Assembly (NCBI GenBank): GCA_020832185.1
Contig: JAFIFE010000014.1
Coordinates: 124,001-188,000 of the forward strand
Direction of reading: 5' to 3'
From: Alkalibacterium sp.
GTDB lineage: Bacteria; Bacillota; Bacilli; Lactobacillales; Carnobacteriaceae_A
Length of the DNA: 64,000 nucleotides
The position numbers were made by a program, and so were the translations under genes. Shown here in pieces: positions 27,140 through 36,964 of this stretch. How positions within the stretch are numbered: position 1 is the stretch's first letter; each line of letters starts with the position of its first letter. Below the pieces are notes generated by a model. That model saw nothing but the letters and a program-made list of their open reading frames with translations, was not told the DNA's origin and ran no database searches.

Positions 27140-28630
27140 TTATTTATCGTCCAGTATCAATTCTTCAGTAGCAATTTTTGCAGACGTCAGTACGATAGGG
27201 ACACCCGCTCCGGGATGTGTACTGCTTCCCGTAAAGTACAGGTTTTCGACTGTTTTTGATTTTGCCTGCGGTCTGAAATGATTACTTTGTGTCAATGTAG
27301 GTCTCAGTCCGAAGGTAGCACCATTGTAGGCATTGAATCTAGATTCAAAATCTTTCGGAGTCGTATAACTCTCAGAGATGATATCCTCTTCAACGGTTTC
27401 AAACCCTTGCACAGTTTTTAATTTATTGATCACCTGATTACGGTAATACTGAATTGTTTCTTCATTCCATTCGTATTTTGAAGTGGATAAGTCAGACACA
27501 GGTACTAAAATATATATGCCTTCTTTTCCTTCAGGAGCCAAGTCTTCATCCAGTTTAGATGCGATATACACATAAAATGATGCTTTATCAAGTAACTCTC
27601 CTTCGAAGATATCAGTAATGTTTTCATCTAAATCTTTTGAAAACACAAAATTATGCATATTATCAACTTTGTCATATTTCTTATCCATACCCAAGTACAT
27701 GACAAAACAAGAACACGAATACTTCATGCTGTCTATTTTCTTGTCAGTATACTTTCCTTTTGCCTTTTCATCTTTAATCAGATGTTTCATAGCATAAGGA
27801 AAATCAGCATTGCACATAACATAATCAGATACGATTTTTTCGCCGTTCAACTTGATGCCTGTCGCTTGTTTATCTTCAATGACTATTTCATCTACTTCTG
27901 AACCATATTGAATCTTCCCGCCTAATTCGATAAGTAATCTTTCCATCGCACTGGCCATTGTATACATCCCGCCTTTGATAAACCAAATGCCATAGAGGTA
28001 TTCGATCATGGGTATGATTGAATAGATCGACGGGCCATTTAGAGGGGAAATACCTATATACAATGTCTGGAAGCTGAGAATCTGCTGCAGACGTTTGTCT
28101 TTTACAAATTTACCAATCGAATGATTAGCGCTGTCAAAGGTTTTCAGTTTCATCGCCTGTTTCAGAATGAACGGATTATAAAAATCTGATGCACTTCTAA
28201 ATGGTCGCTGAATGAAGTATTTTTTTGCAATAATAAAACGTTCATAAATATCTTTCAAATACGCTAAAAACCCTACGACATCCTCTTCGCTTATGCCTTC
28301 AAGGTGTTCCACTAATTTAACTAAGTCAGACGATACGTCTATTTTTTCATCATCAAAGAAGGCAGAATACATCGGGTCCAGTCGCTGCATAGGAATATAA
28401 TCTTTTGGATCTCGTCCAGCCAGTTCGAACACTTCATTATAAAGTTCAGGCATCATCACAATACTCGGACCTACATCAAAAGTGAAGCCATCTTTCTTCA
28501 GCTGGTGCATTTTACCACCGGCCATTTTTTCTTTTTCGTAAACAGTTACATCGTATCCTGCATTCTGTAACCTTATAGCACTAGCTAAACCTGCAACTCC
28601 TGCGCCTACTACACTAACTGTTTTTTTCAT
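27140..28630 (-). CDS. crtN: CrtN-type carotenoid desaturase (diapophytoene/phytoene desaturase family)
   Basis: 496 residues. An FAD-binding Rossmann motif GAGVAGLASAIRLQNAGYDVTVYEK at residues 7-33 is followed by AGGKM and the substrate-binding GPSIVM, and the C-terminus has the family's FTGSSTHPGAGVPIVLTSAK dinucleotide motif. In Staphylococcus and relatives CrtN dehydrogenates 4,4'-diapophytoene to yellow C30 carotenoids that protect membranes. The partner synthase CrtM is not in this window. The gene lies 18 bases downstream of an HrtBA-like ABC exporter, probably in the same transcript. CrtP or CrtI-like substrate choice cannot be excluded. Confidence 0.85.
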   Translation of the reverse strand: MKKTVSVVGAGVAGLASAIRLQNAGYDVTVYEKEKMAGGKMHQLKKDGFTFDVGPSIVMMPELYNEVFELAGRDPKDYIPMQRLDPMYSAFFDDEKIDVSSDLVKLVEHLEGISEEDVVGFLAYLKDIYERFIIAKKYFIQRPFRSASDFYNPFILKQAMKLKTFDSANHSIGKFVKDKRLQQILSFQTLYIGISPLNGPSIYSIIPMIEYLYGIWFIKGGMYTMASAMERLLIELGGKIQYGSEVDEIVIEDKQATGIKLNGEKIVSDYVMCNADFPYAMKHLIKDEKAKGKYTDKKIDSMKYSCSCFVMYLGMDKKYDKVDNMHNFVFSKDLDENITDIFEGELLDKASFYVYIASKLDEDLAPEGKEGIYILVPVSDLSTSKYEWNEETIQYYRNQVINKLKTVQGFETVEEDIISESYTTPKDFESRFNAYNGATFGLRPTLTQSNHFRPQAKSKTVENLYFTGSSTHPGAGVPIVLTSAKIATEELILDDK

Positions 28631-28648
28631 AGATTTTAGCCCACTCTC

Positions 28649-29317
28649 TTATTTTTTACTTAATACGCCATCTTCCATCACATAGACAGTATCACAATAT
28701 TCTGTCAATCTTTCATCGTGCGTGACCATGATAGTTGCCTTATTTTTCTTTTTAGTTTCTCTGCCTAAGATTTCAACTACTTCGAAGGCTCGATCTGTGT
28801 CTAAACTTGCGGTTGGTTCATCTGCCAGGATAACAGACGGATCATGATACAAAGCTCTAGCGATAGCAGCGCGCTGTCTTTCTCCTCCAGATAGATCGCT
28901 TGGGTACTTATCCATCAAGTCATTGATACTGAGTTCTTCAAGAAGAGATTCAACATCTTTCTTGTCAAATTTTGTTTTATTGATCTTATTGACCAGCTGT
29001 AGCTGATCTTTGACTGTTAAGAAAGGAATCAGGTTTGAAGCTTGTAAGATAAATCCGATTTCTTCAAACCGTTTGGCTGCACGTTTCTTCTCCTGTAATT
29101 CGCTGAACTTGTCATCATTGATAAAGACCTTTCCTTCTGTAGGAGTCTGTAATCCCCCAATGATTGTAAGAAACGTACTTTTACCAGATCCGCTGGGTCC
29201 AATAATGGAGACAAATTCTCCTTCTTCTACAGAAAAATTGGTTTCTTTCAGTGCTTCTATCTTTTTTCTACCATCATCAAAAACTTTAGTAACATTTTTT
29301 AATTCTATTAGTTTCAT
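28649..29317 (-). CDS. ABC transporter ATP-binding protein, MacB/HrtA type
   Basis: 222 residues, with Walker A GPSGSGKST, Q-loop FILQASNLIPFLTV, ABC signature LSGGERQRAAIARAL, Walker B VILADEPTASLD and the H-loop TIMVTHDERL. The short form and FILQASNLIP resemble HrtA, the ATPase of haem efflux pumps, and related small exporters. It lies 9 bases after its permease and 18 before crtN. The substrate is inferred at best; haem, another lipophilic compound or a carotenoid-like lipid are possible. Confidence 0.85.
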   Translation of the reverse strand: MKLIELKNVTKVFDDGRKKIEALKETNFSVEEGEFVSIIGPSGSGKSTFLTIIGGLQTPTEGKVFINDDKFSELQEKKRAAKRFEEIGFILQASNLIPFLTVKDQLQLVNKINKTKFDKKDVESLLEELSINDLMDKYPSDLSGGERQRAAIARALYHDPSVILADEPTASLDTDRAFEVVEILGRETKKKNKATIMVTHDERLTEYCDTVYVMEDGVLSKK

Positions 29318-29326
29318 GCTTTTCTC

Positions 29327-30424
29327 CTAACTTATGGCTTCAAGTGGATCGATTTTCACTACTGTTCTAACAGAGAAAAACGCACCCAGCAAGGCCACTA
29401 CAATCAATAATATTGTTATCGAAATCAAGAATAAAAAGTTATTCATGTACGGAACGGCATTTGGAAGCAGAATACCCGTAATCAGAGTAAGCGTCAGTCC
29501 CGTTAATACGCCAAATAAAGTAAGGAGTAATGTCTGCCCAATGACTGATTTCCCAATGTATTTAGAGGAAATACCCTGAGCTTTCATCACTCCCAGAATC
29601 GATGATTTCTGAAGGGTCAGAACATAAATGAAAATACCGATAATCATCGCTGCAATCAAGACAAGAAAGCCAATCATCAATCCAAATGTAAGAACTTGAG
29701 CGTTGTAACCAGGAAGGTTCGTTATAAACTCATCAATCCCGTAAAGTTCGAGATCATCTGAATCAAGTTCAATACCACTTAAATCCCCATTATCTGATTG
29801 AACAACAATTGCGCTAATGATTTCATCTTCTCTCTCACCAAATCCACTCGCTCGAATATGCTGATACGTTTCATGATCCGTGTATAGTACGGGAGAAACA
29901 TTGAATTTAGAATCTTCTGTAAAGCCTACTATTGTAATAGTTGAATCCATCCCTGCCAGAGACAGCTCATCATTTAACTCATAGCCTTCTTCTTCTTTCA
30001 AACTGATATCTGCTATGACTTCGTTATCTCCATTAAAGGCTTCTCCCTCTATTACATCAGGGAATATAAATTCTTCGTCACTGATTCCAAAAAAGGTGAC
30101 ATTCACTTTTGAGTCATCATCAGTTTCCTCCACAAGTTGTACTACACTCGATGTCACACCTAATGATGCTGTTTCAGTGGCCTCTACATCATCCATCAGG
30201 TCTTTAGGAAACATGGACATATTAATATTTAAATTGGATTCGTCAGCTAAAACGATCCCCGTTGCATCCCATTTATCAACACTTGTTCTATTTTCCTGAG
30301 CCAACCCATAAGCAAGTCCAGTTAAAAAGAATACCAGATAAGAAACTAAAACAACGACACCAATGATCAAAGCAAAACGAGTCTTTGAATAATTTATTTC
30401 TCTCCATGCTAAAAACATAACCAA
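29327..30424 (-). CDS. ABC transporter permease, FtsX/MacB fold, HrtB-like
   Basis: 365 residues. One N-terminal membrane helix (about 15-40), a large extracellular domain (about 45-235) and three C-terminal helices (about 243-270, 295-320, 328-352) give the FtsX/MacB topology. The start LAWREINYSKTRFALIIGVVVLVSYLVFFLTGLAYGLAQENR resembles HrtB permeases in Lactobacillales that pump haem or other toxic lipophilic compounds. GAGGT lies 7 bases before the ATG. First gene of the permease-ATPase-crtN set. Similarity to HrtB is from memory. Confidence 0.8.
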   Translation of the reverse strand: MVMFLAWREINYSKTRFALIIGVVVLVSYLVFFLTGLAYGLAQENRTSVDKWDATGIVLADESNLNINMSMFPKDLMDDVEATETASLGVTSSVVQLVEETDDDSKVNVTFFGISDEEFIFPDVIEGEAFNGDNEVIADISLKEEEGYELNDELSLAGMDSTITIVGFTEDSKFNVSPVLYTDHETYQHIRASGFGEREDEIISAIVVQSDNGDLSGIELDSDDLELYGIDEFITNLPGYNAQVLTFGLMIGFLVLIAAMIIGIFIYVLTLQKSSILGVMKAQGISSKYIGKSVIGQTLLLTLFGVLTGLTLTLITGILLPNAVPYMNNFLFLISITILLIVVALLGAFFSVRTVVKIDPLEAIS

Positions 30425-30542
30425 TACCTCTTCTGCTATAATATTTTGAATTCGAAGTAAATTGTGAAAAACTCACGCGAATTACTTTCTATCATACCTT
30501 ATATTATACATAACTACAATTATTTTAAAGTGAAGAATATAT

Positions 30543-30585
30543 GAAAAAAAATCGCCTAAAGAGAAATGAATCTCTTTAGGCGATT
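30543..30585 (-). terminator. Terminator of the opp operon
   Basis: A perfect 14-bp stem (30551-30564 with 30571-30584), 6-nt loop, followed on the minus strand by TTTTTTTC. It lies 64 bases past the oppA stop. The stretch 30425-30540 towards the permease is AT-rich and should hold its promoter (a TATAAT is visible at about 30505) but no -35 box is clear. Confidence 0.92.
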
Positions 30586-30648
30586 GAGCGATGTTATGAG
30601 CGAAAATTTAGATAGTCTATCGGTGTTCTATATTATTTTACCTTACTG

Positions 30649-32544
30649 TTATTCTGTAGCTCTGTCTTCGTCAGTCAGGTACCAAGTGTGGATTCCTACT
30701 CCATCAAGATCCGGATCTTCTCCGACAGTGATATCGTATGAACCTACACGGTTATTAACTGGGAATACTTCGTTACGGAATAATGTTGGAATAATTGGTA
30801 ATTCTTCCATGAAGTACTCTTGCCATTCTCTGAATACTCCAGCACGCCATTCAACGTCAAATCCTTCGTCACTAAGCATATCTTCCATAAATGCATCGTT
30901 TTCTTCAGTAGCCCAACGTGTATAGTTAAATGGTGCGAAACGACCATATAAACCATCCGGAGTAGGATCAGATCCAGTTCCCCATGCACCCTGATAGATA
31001 TCGATATTTGGATCATCTGCTTCTACACGGTCATAGAATGAGTTGAACTCATGTAAACGCCCATCAAGAAGTTGAACATTAAGTCCAATGTTTCTCCATG
31101 ATTGCATGTAGTACTCAGAAATTGGTTCAGCAACGTCTCCACCTGACATTGAAGCAAAGTTGATAACTAATTCTTCGCCTTCAGGTGTTTCACGGAATCC
31201 ATCACCATTTGTATCTTCGTATCCAGCTTCGTCTAATAATTCCATAGCACGCTCAGGGTCATTTGGGTACCCTTCTAAATCGTCTGCGTGGTAATCAGCG
31301 AAGTTAGGAATGATTGGTGAAGTTGCACGGCTACGTAGTCCTTGATAGAAACGGGCACCTACTGCATCATTATCGATTGCGTAAGCCATTGCTTGTCTCA
31401 AGTTTTTGTTAGCCATTTTAGCATCAGGATTTGGAACGTTTTGAGCAGGTTCAGTTACATTACCTTCGTCATCTTCCTGAGCTCCCTGCCATTCACCTAA
31501 TTTGAATCCGATATAAGTGTAGGCATTTTCCTGACGACCCACAATTGAGTATCCAGGAATATTTTCAAAGTTTTCATATTGATCTGTTGGCATAGATAGG
31601 AATAAATCAAACTGGTGATTTTCCATCGCTGCAACAGCTGTAGAACTAGGAACTGTTTCTAATTCCAAACGTTCGATGTTTGGTGTTCCACGGTAATAGT
31701 CTTCAAATCTTGAGTAAGATACTGATTCACCTGGTACGATGTTGTCGATCATGAATGGTCCAAATCCAATGGGTCTTTCACGAATTTCAGGTGAAGATTC
31801 AAGTTCTGCTACTGGAATACCTTCCAGGTAGTGACGAGGAGCAGCATAAGCCCAGATTCCGCCACCAGCTTGAAGCATTTGTACTCCAACTGATTCATAT
31901 TGAATTTCAAGTGTTAAATCATCAACAACTGTGATTCCTTCAATGCTGTCTGCTTCGCCGTTTTTGTATGCTTCCATACCAACGATGCTTTGCATATCTG
32001 AACTGTAACGTACACCTGGATAATCTGGGTGTCCGATGATTTCGTGTGTGAACGCGATATCGCCAGCAGTTACTTGTTCACCGTCGTGCCACAGAACGCC
32101 ATCTTGAAGTGTGATGGTAACCAGGTTAGTTTCCTGATCAACTTCAACTGTAGCTGCACCAGAATCATCATATTGATAGTTCTCATCTGTTCCTACTAAT
32201 GCGCCCATCATGTATTGCATAACGATTGCATCAGGGTTTCCAGAGTATAATTCATAACTGAAAATTCCTGTAAATGGAGAATCGGATACATAACCGATAC
32301 TCATAGTTCCTCCATCGATTGCTTCCCCTTCATTCTCCACTCGCGTTTCGAATTCAATCGGTTGAGGTCCGTCGTCGGCAGTTTCTCCATTACCGTTTGC
32401 ATCTTCATCTACTTCTTCTTCAGTAGCCCCATTATCGTCTGTCCCGTTATCTGTATCTGCAGTATCGCCATTTCCACACGCAGCCAAGATAAACGCTACA
32501 GCAGCAGTACTCGCAAGCATGCTATATTTTTTCTTGTTTGACAT
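30649..32544 (-). CDS. oppA: Oligopeptide ABC transporter substrate-binding lipoprotein OppA
   Basis: 631 residues. A signal peptide with lipobox FILAACGN (lipidated Cys23) is followed by a long Asp/Glu/Gly-rich linker to about residue 70, then an SBP family 5 domain (GVLWHDGEQVTAGDIAFTHEIIG; NKNLRQAMAYAIDNDAVG; ASMSGGDVAEPISEYYMQSWRNIGLN). It binds peptides outside the membrane for import by OppBCDF. Very acidic overall, as in salt-tolerant species. It is the last gene of oppDFBCA and a strong terminator follows. Dipeptide or nickel specificity is possible in this family, but the context favours peptides. Confidence 0.93.
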   Translation of the reverse strand: MSNKKKYSMLASTAAVAFILAACGNGDTADTDNGTDDNGATEEEVDEDANGNGETADDGPQPIEFETRVENEGEAIDGGTMSIGYVSDSPFTGIFSYELYSGNPDAIVMQYMMGALVGTDENYQYDDSGAATVEVDQETNLVTITLQDGVLWHDGEQVTAGDIAFTHEIIGHPDYPGVRYSSDMQSIVGMEAYKNGEADSIEGITVVDDLTLEIQYESVGVQMLQAGGGIWAYAAPRHYLEGIPVAELESSPEIRERPIGFGPFMIDNIVPGESVSYSRFEDYYRGTPNIERLELETVPSSTAVAAMENHQFDLFLSMPTDQYENFENIPGYSIVGRQENAYTYIGFKLGEWQGAQEDDEGNVTEPAQNVPNPDAKMANKNLRQAMAYAIDNDAVGARFYQGLRSRATSPIIPNFADYHADDLEGYPNDPERAMELLDEAGYEDTNGDGFRETPEGEELVINFASMSGGDVAEPISEYYMQSWRNIGLNVQLLDGRLHEFNSFYDRVEADDPNIDIYQGAWGTGSDPTPDGLYGRFAPFNYTRWATEENDAFMEDMLSDEGFDVEWRAGVFREWQEYFMEELPIIPTLFRNEVFPVNNRVGSYDITVGEDPDLDGVGIHTWYLTDEDRATE

Positions 32545-32562
32545 ATTTTTTCTCCCCTTCTC

Positions 32563-33510
32563 TTATCCTAATCTTTGTTTAGCGTCTGCCGAACGTTGAA
32601 GCGCGCGACCGACGTAGTTTATACACAACACCAACACTAAGATAAGTGTTGAAGCCGGTAACCAAACCCAAGCTCTATTCTCCAGAATATCTGGATTAGT
32701 GGCATAGGAAACTAACGTCCCCAAACTTGGTGTTCCGGTCGGTAAACCGAATCCAAGGAAGGTCAACCCTGTTTCTAAGCCGATACTACCTGCAAAGTTC
32801 AAAGTCAAGTTGACTATGATCAAGGAACTTATGTTAGGCATCATTTCACGAAGCATGATAACTAATGATGGGGTTCCCATTGTTCTGGATGCACTGATAA
32901 AGTCCAGTCGTCCAACTGTCAGTGCGCGTCCCCTAATAAATCTCGCTTGACCGTGCCAGTTGAACACAATCAGAATGAGCGCAAATGAGAATACATTATA
33001 ATTTGGTACAATCGTAACAAAGATGATAATAATCATTAATTGAGGCAAAATCATAATGAAATCGATTATACGCATTAGAATATTATCAATCAGTCCTGCA
33101 TAGTATGCAGCCAGAATCCCAACTACTATTCCGATGGCACTCGTTACAACAGTAACTGTCCACCCAAGAAGAATGGAGTTTCTAGCTCCGATCAGCAGCA
33201 AGCCGAAAATATCACGACCAGCTGAGTCAGTTCCTAAGATGTATCTGGTTCCTTCATGAACAGGATCTTCACTCATAGACATTGGAGGCAGATATGAATC
33301 CCATAAACTGACAGTAGTAACAGTGGCCTGATCAACTAGATATGAGCCAATAAAGACTGCGACTAAAATCAGAATCAAAAAGATCAGTGAAAACAAAGCT
33401 AATTTGTCTCTCATGAATTCACGAGCAATTACTTTAATACCCATTGGTGGAGAAGACGCAGCCATGTCATCTGACAAAACAGCTGCTTCTGCATCTTGAT
33501 TTGTTGCCAT
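32563..33510 (-). CDS. oppC: Oligopeptide ABC transporter permease OppC
   Basis: 315 residues. A cytoplasmic N-terminus of about 30 residues, then a first helix (about 36-55) and five more in the BPD_transp_1 domain from about 105. The family signs are YILGTDSAGRDIFGLLLIGAR and the EAA-type loop RGRALTVGRLDFISASRTMGTPSLVIMLREMMPN, which contacts the ATPases. It forms the import channel together with OppB, 35 bases upstream. Confidence 0.93.
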   Translation of the reverse strand: MATNQDAEAAVLSDDMAASSPPMGIKVIAREFMRDKLALFSLIFLILILVAVFIGSYLVDQATVTTVSLWDSYLPPMSMSEDPVHEGTRYILGTDSAGRDIFGLLLIGARNSILLGWTVTVVTSAIGIVVGILAAYYAGLIDNILMRIIDFIMILPQLMIIIIFVTIVPNYNVFSFALILIVFNWHGQARFIRGRALTVGRLDFISASRTMGTPSLVIMLREMMPNISSLIIVNLTLNFAGSIGLETGLTFLGFGLPTGTPSLGTLVSYATNPDILENRAWVWLPASTLILVLVLCINYVGRALQRSADAKQRLG

Positions 33511-33545
33511 AAGATTTATTCATTCCCTTCTATAACTATTATCTG

Positions 33546-34505
33546 TTAATCAATACGAATACGAGGATCTACAGCCATTAAAATCAAATCTGACAGTAAA
33601 GTTCCGATCAAACCTAAGAATCCATAGAACAATACCAGGACAAAGATGACACTGTAATCACGCGTATTGATTGACTGGAGGAACAAATATCCCATACCAC
33701 GGTAACTAAAGATCTGCTCGATAAAGATAGAACCCGTAAATAAACTTACGATTGTGAAACCAAAACCAGATGCAATAGGTAATGAGGCATTTCTGAAAAT
33801 ATGTTTTGTGTAAACCTTTTGAATCGGGACCCCTTTAGAGCGGGCTGTTTTAACATAATCAGATACTTTAGCATCGATAATTTCACTTCTCAAGTATTGA
33901 ATAATGGACGTTGTCCCTAATATTGCTGTGGTGATAGATGGCAGCAGTAAGTGATACAGCCTGCTTGTCCATACTTCCCATGTTGTATTAGCATTTATAC
34001 TGATCGATCCCCTGGATGGGAACCAGTTCAGATTATAACCGAATATCCAGACCATCAGTAAGGCCAGGACAAAAATAGGAATGGCAAAACTGACAAAGTT
34101 ATAAACGAGTATCGTTTTATCCAAGCCTGACTCATTGTATCTGCCGGCTAGTATCCCTAATGGCAACCCGATTCCATATGTTAATATAATAGACAGCAAT
34201 GAAAGTCTGATAGTATTACCCATTCGGCCACCAATAACTGCTATAACAGGCTGCTGGTAATTAAAACTTCTGCCAAAATCTCCTCTAAGTGCATCCGCTG
34301 CCCATCTTACATAACGTACCGGTAGCGGATCATTGAAACCAAAGGCTTCTCTTTGAGCTTCCAGCTGTGCAGGATCAAGGTTTGGATCGATCATACCAGT
34401 AAATGGATCTCCCGGCATGAAATCAGCAATAATAAAGATTAGAATGCTTAAAATAATAATTTGAGGAATCATTAATAGCAAACGTCTAATAATTGTCTTC
34501 CACAT
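33546..34505 (-). CDS. oppB: Oligopeptide ABC transporter permease OppB
   Basis: 319 residues with six predicted helices. The N-terminal segment with the first helix (RRLLLMIPQIIILSILIFIIADFMPGDPF) is diagnostic of OppB/DppB. The EAA loop KVSDYVKTARSKGVPIQKVYTKHIFRNASLPI binds the ATPase. It follows oppF after 2 bases, with AGGAGG before its ATG, and is translated together with it. Confidence 0.93.
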   Translation of the reverse strand: MWKTIIRRLLLMIPQIIILSILIFIIADFMPGDPFTGMIDPNLDPAQLEAQREAFGFNDPLPVRYVRWAADALRGDFGRSFNYQQPVIAVIGGRMGNTIRLSLLSIILTYGIGLPLGILAGRYNESGLDKTILVYNFVSFAIPIFVLALLMVWIFGYNLNWFPSRGSISINANTTWEVWTSRLYHLLLPSITTAILGTTSIIQYLRSEIIDAKVSDYVKTARSKGVPIQKVYTKHIFRNASLPIASGFGFTIVSLFTGSIFIEQIFSYRGMGYLFLQSINTRDYSVIFVLVLFYGFLGLIGTLLSDLILMAVDPRIRID

Positions 34506-34507
34506 AC

Positions 34508-35500
34508 TTAACGTTCCCCTCCTGTTTTCACGTTCTCATTCTGCAAAGAGGCATTTGGCTCTTCTGGTTTTAAGGCAACCAGATGATTATCGCCAAACTG
34601 CTGTAAATCATATACTCTTCCATCAGGATCGTAGTAGTCCGTTTCCTGAGCATCATAAGCAGCTTCTACACGCTGGCGTTCTACTTTATGAGCAGCTCTA
34701 GTTGTCGGATCCATATCAGGGATAGCGGACAACAGACGTTTAGTGTAAATATGCTGAGGATTAGTGTATACAGCAGATTTTGAGCCCTGTTCAACAAATC
34801 TTCCTTTATGCATGATCGCTATGTCGTCCGACATATGCTGAACCACACCTAAATCGTGTGAAATAAATAAATAACTCAAATTATACTCTTTCTGGATACG
34901 TCTCATAAAGTTCAGCACCTGTGCTTGAACGGATAAATCCAGTGCTGAGGTCGGTTCGTCTGCAATGATGAGTTTAGGATCACTGGCTACCGCTCTGGCA
35001 ACACCGATCCTCTGTCTCTGACCACCTGAGAATTCATGAGGGTACTTGTACATTGCTTCCGCATTCATCCCGACGATCTCCAGTAAATCAACCACTTTAC
35101 GTTTGATCTCATCCGGGGTATAGTCAAAATAATTTCGCATCGGTTCAGCAATGACATCTAAAATACGTTTTTTAGGATTCATTGAAGACGTTGCATCCTG
35201 AAAAATCATCTGAACATCTTTGTTGTACGCTGCGTATTTTTTCTGACGGCTTCGTGCTTTATTTGTGACTTCCTGTCCTTCATACAGTATCTGTCCTGAA
35301 GTCGCTTTCTCTAAGCCAATGATCGTTTTACCGATCGTTGTTTTCCCTGAACCGGATTCTCCAACCAGACCATATGTTTTACCGCCTTCAATGGTTAAAT
35401 TGACACCATCTACTGCTTTGACATGATCTTGAATTGTATTTAGAACCCCGCCACGAATCGGGTAATGTACTTTTAAATCTTTAACTTCGATAAATCCCAT
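34508..35500 (-). CDS. oppF: Oligopeptide ABC transporter ATPase OppF
   Basis: 330 residues. Walker A GESGSGKTTIGKTIIG, Q-loop QMIFQDATSSMNPKKR, signature FSGGQRQRIGVARA, Walker B LIIADEPTSALD, and the oligopeptide-type C-terminal extension (SAIPDMDPTTR). I chose the ATG at 35500 (MGFIEVKDL), which has GGAGG 9 bases upstream; the longer reading frame would overlap oppD by 20 bases. Drives peptide import with OppD. Confidence 0.92.
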   Translation of the reverse strand: MGFIEVKDLKVHYPIRGGVLNTIQDHVKAVDGVNLTIEGGKTYGLVGESGSGKTTIGKTIIGLEKATSGQILYEGQEVTNKARSRQKKYAAYNKDVQMIFQDATSSMNPKKRILDVIAEPMRNYFDYTPDEIKRKVVDLLEIVGMNAEAMYKYPHEFSGGQRQRIGVARAVASDPKLIIADEPTSALDLSVQAQVLNFMRRIQKEYNLSYLFISHDLGVVQHMSDDIAIMHKGRFVEQGSKSAVYTNPQHIYTKRLLSAIPDMDPTTRAAHKVERQRVEAAYDAQETDYYDPDGRVYDLQQFGDNHLVALKPEEPNASLQNENVKTGGER

Positions 35501-35501
35501 A

Positions 35502-36506
35502 CTATTTTTCCTCCCCTTCAAAGTGGAAATGCTTCCAGCATGTACATCTCACTTTGTGGTTTGGACTCACTTCATGTAAAACTGGATTTTCTTCATGTGC
35601 TTCCTCTGAGATCCAAGGAATACGTGGAGCAAATCTGCACCCTTTTCTAGGCAGTTTAGATAATGAAGGAACTGTTCCATGTATAACATGGAGTTCATCA
35701 TCATCACTTTCCAGTTCATGAGGAATCGAATTAAGTAATGATCGTGTATACGGATGTTTAGGATTAGCAAACAGTTCTTCAACGGGTGCTTCTTCAACTA
35801 TCTGTCCTGCATACATAACGGCTACTCTGTCAGCTGTTTCAGCAACAACACCCAAATCATGAGTGATTAGGATGATTCCTGACCCTGTTTCGTCTTGAAT
35901 ATCGATCATCAAGTCTAGAATCTGTGCTTGAATTGTTACATCCAGTGCCGTAGTCGGTTCGTCTGCAATAATGATCGGTGGTTTGTTTGCCAGCGCAATT
36001 GCTATAACGACCCTTTGTCTCATTCCTCCGGATAGTTCATGAGGGTACGCTTTCATAATCTGTTCAGGTCTTGGAATGCCTACCTGATTAAGTAATTCAA
36101 GTACTCGTACTTTTCGTTCATCTTCATTTAAATCTGAATGATATTCCAATGATTCAGAAATCTGATTGTAAATAGTCATCAATGGATTCAGTGATCCTAG
36201 TGGATCCTGGAAAATCATTCCGATATCATTACCTCTTATACGGTTATACAACTTTTCGTTTAAATCGAGAAGGTTTAAATCTTTATATAACACTTCTCCT
36301 TTAATCTCAGTGTTTTTAGGATCATGTAAGCCCATTATTGATGTTGCTAATGTTGATTTACCACAGCCGGACTCTCCAACTATTGCTAAAATCTCATTGT
36401 TCTTTAGTGTTAAAGAAACACCATCAACAGCATTATGGTAAACATCTCCAAATCTAAAACCTGTTTCTAAGTTGTTAACCTCTAACAAACTTCGTTCGAC
36501 GGCCAC
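35502..36506 (-). CDS. oppD: Oligopeptide ABC transporter ATPase OppD
   Basis: 334 residues starting at GTG (AGGAGG 7 bases upstream). Walker A GESGCGKSTLATSIMG, Q-loop MIFQDPLGSLNPLMT, signature ELSGGMRQRVVIAIAL, Walker B IIIADEPTTALD, then the oligopeptide/dipeptide C-terminal domain with the conserved Cys-rich end (KGCRFAPRIPW ... HKVRCTCW) that in relatives can hold a metal cluster. First gene of the oppDFBCA operon. Confidence 0.92.
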   Translation of the reverse strand: MAVERSLLEVNNLETGFRFGDVYHNAVDGVSLTLKNNEILAIVGESGCGKSTLATSIMGLHDPKNTEIKGEVLYKDLNLLDLNEKLYNRIRGNDIGMIFQDPLGSLNPLMTIYNQISESLEYHSDLNEDERKVRVLELLNQVGIPRPEQIMKAYPHELSGGMRQRVVIAIALANKPPIIIADEPTTALDVTIQAQILDLMIDIQDETGSGIILITHDLGVVAETADRVAVMYAGQIVEEAPVEELFANPKHPYTRSLLNSIPHELESDDDELHVIHGTVPSLSKLPRKGCRFAPRIPWISEEAHEENPVLHEVSPNHKVRCTCWKHFHFEGEEK

Positions 36507-36596
36507 TACTTAACCTCCTATGCTCTACTTCTCTTAGTTGAGAAGATTATTAAACTTTCATGTATTTCTAATTAAAAGCTTAATAATATAAATCGA

Positions 36597-36625
36597 ATTA
36601 TACACCTGTTTTCTTAACATATCAA
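36597..36625 (-). promoter_or_regulatory. Promoter of oppDFBCA
   Basis: TTGATA (36620-36625) and a perfect TATAAT (36597-36602) with a 17-base spacer, minus strand, 91 bases before the oppD start. The leader between them is AT-rich and carries only a small 6-bp hairpin (CTTCTC/GAGAAG) at about 36530-36545. Confidence 0.82.
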
Positions 36626-36724
36626 TACTATTTTTTAATTTTATAACAATCAGTTAAATTTTCAAAGCCTTTTTCTAATATAATTCTAATTAAATGTCGA
36701 TTGACAAAATTTGTTCAAATTAAA

Positions 36725-36964
36725 CTATACAATAGACTGTATATAATCGACTGCTTTACCTACTGTGGTGATTTGTTCAGCATCTTCATCGGAAATCTCT
36801 TTGCCGAAGGTATCTTCCATTTCCATTACTAATTCAACAACATCGAGTGAATCTGCTCCCAAATCATCTTTAAAAGTAGTATCACGTGTAATCTTGTCTT
36901 CATCTACTCCTAAACGCTCTACGATAATAAATTTTACCTTTTCAAATATTTCATTTTCAGTCAC
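36725..36964 (-). CDS. acpP: Acyl carrier protein
   Basis: 79 residues, strongly acidic, with the phosphopantetheine attachment motif [11 protein letters not shown] (Ser39). It carries growing acyl chains as thioesters in fatty-acid synthesis and donates them to PlsX. The start is GTG with AAAGGAG 9 bases upstream. It follows plsX by 167 bases, in which I see no further gene. In Bacillus fabD and fabG lie between plsX and acpA; here they are missing. Confidence 0.95.
   Translation of the reverse strand: MTENEIFEKVKFIIVERLGVDEDKITRDTTFKDDLGADSLDVVELVMEMEDTFGKEISDEDAEQITTVGKAVDYIQSIV

Noticed and set aside
36640-36690. Second opp promoter (TTGAAA with TATAAA)
   Set aside because: The spacer is only about 14 bases; the promoter at 36597-36625 is much better.
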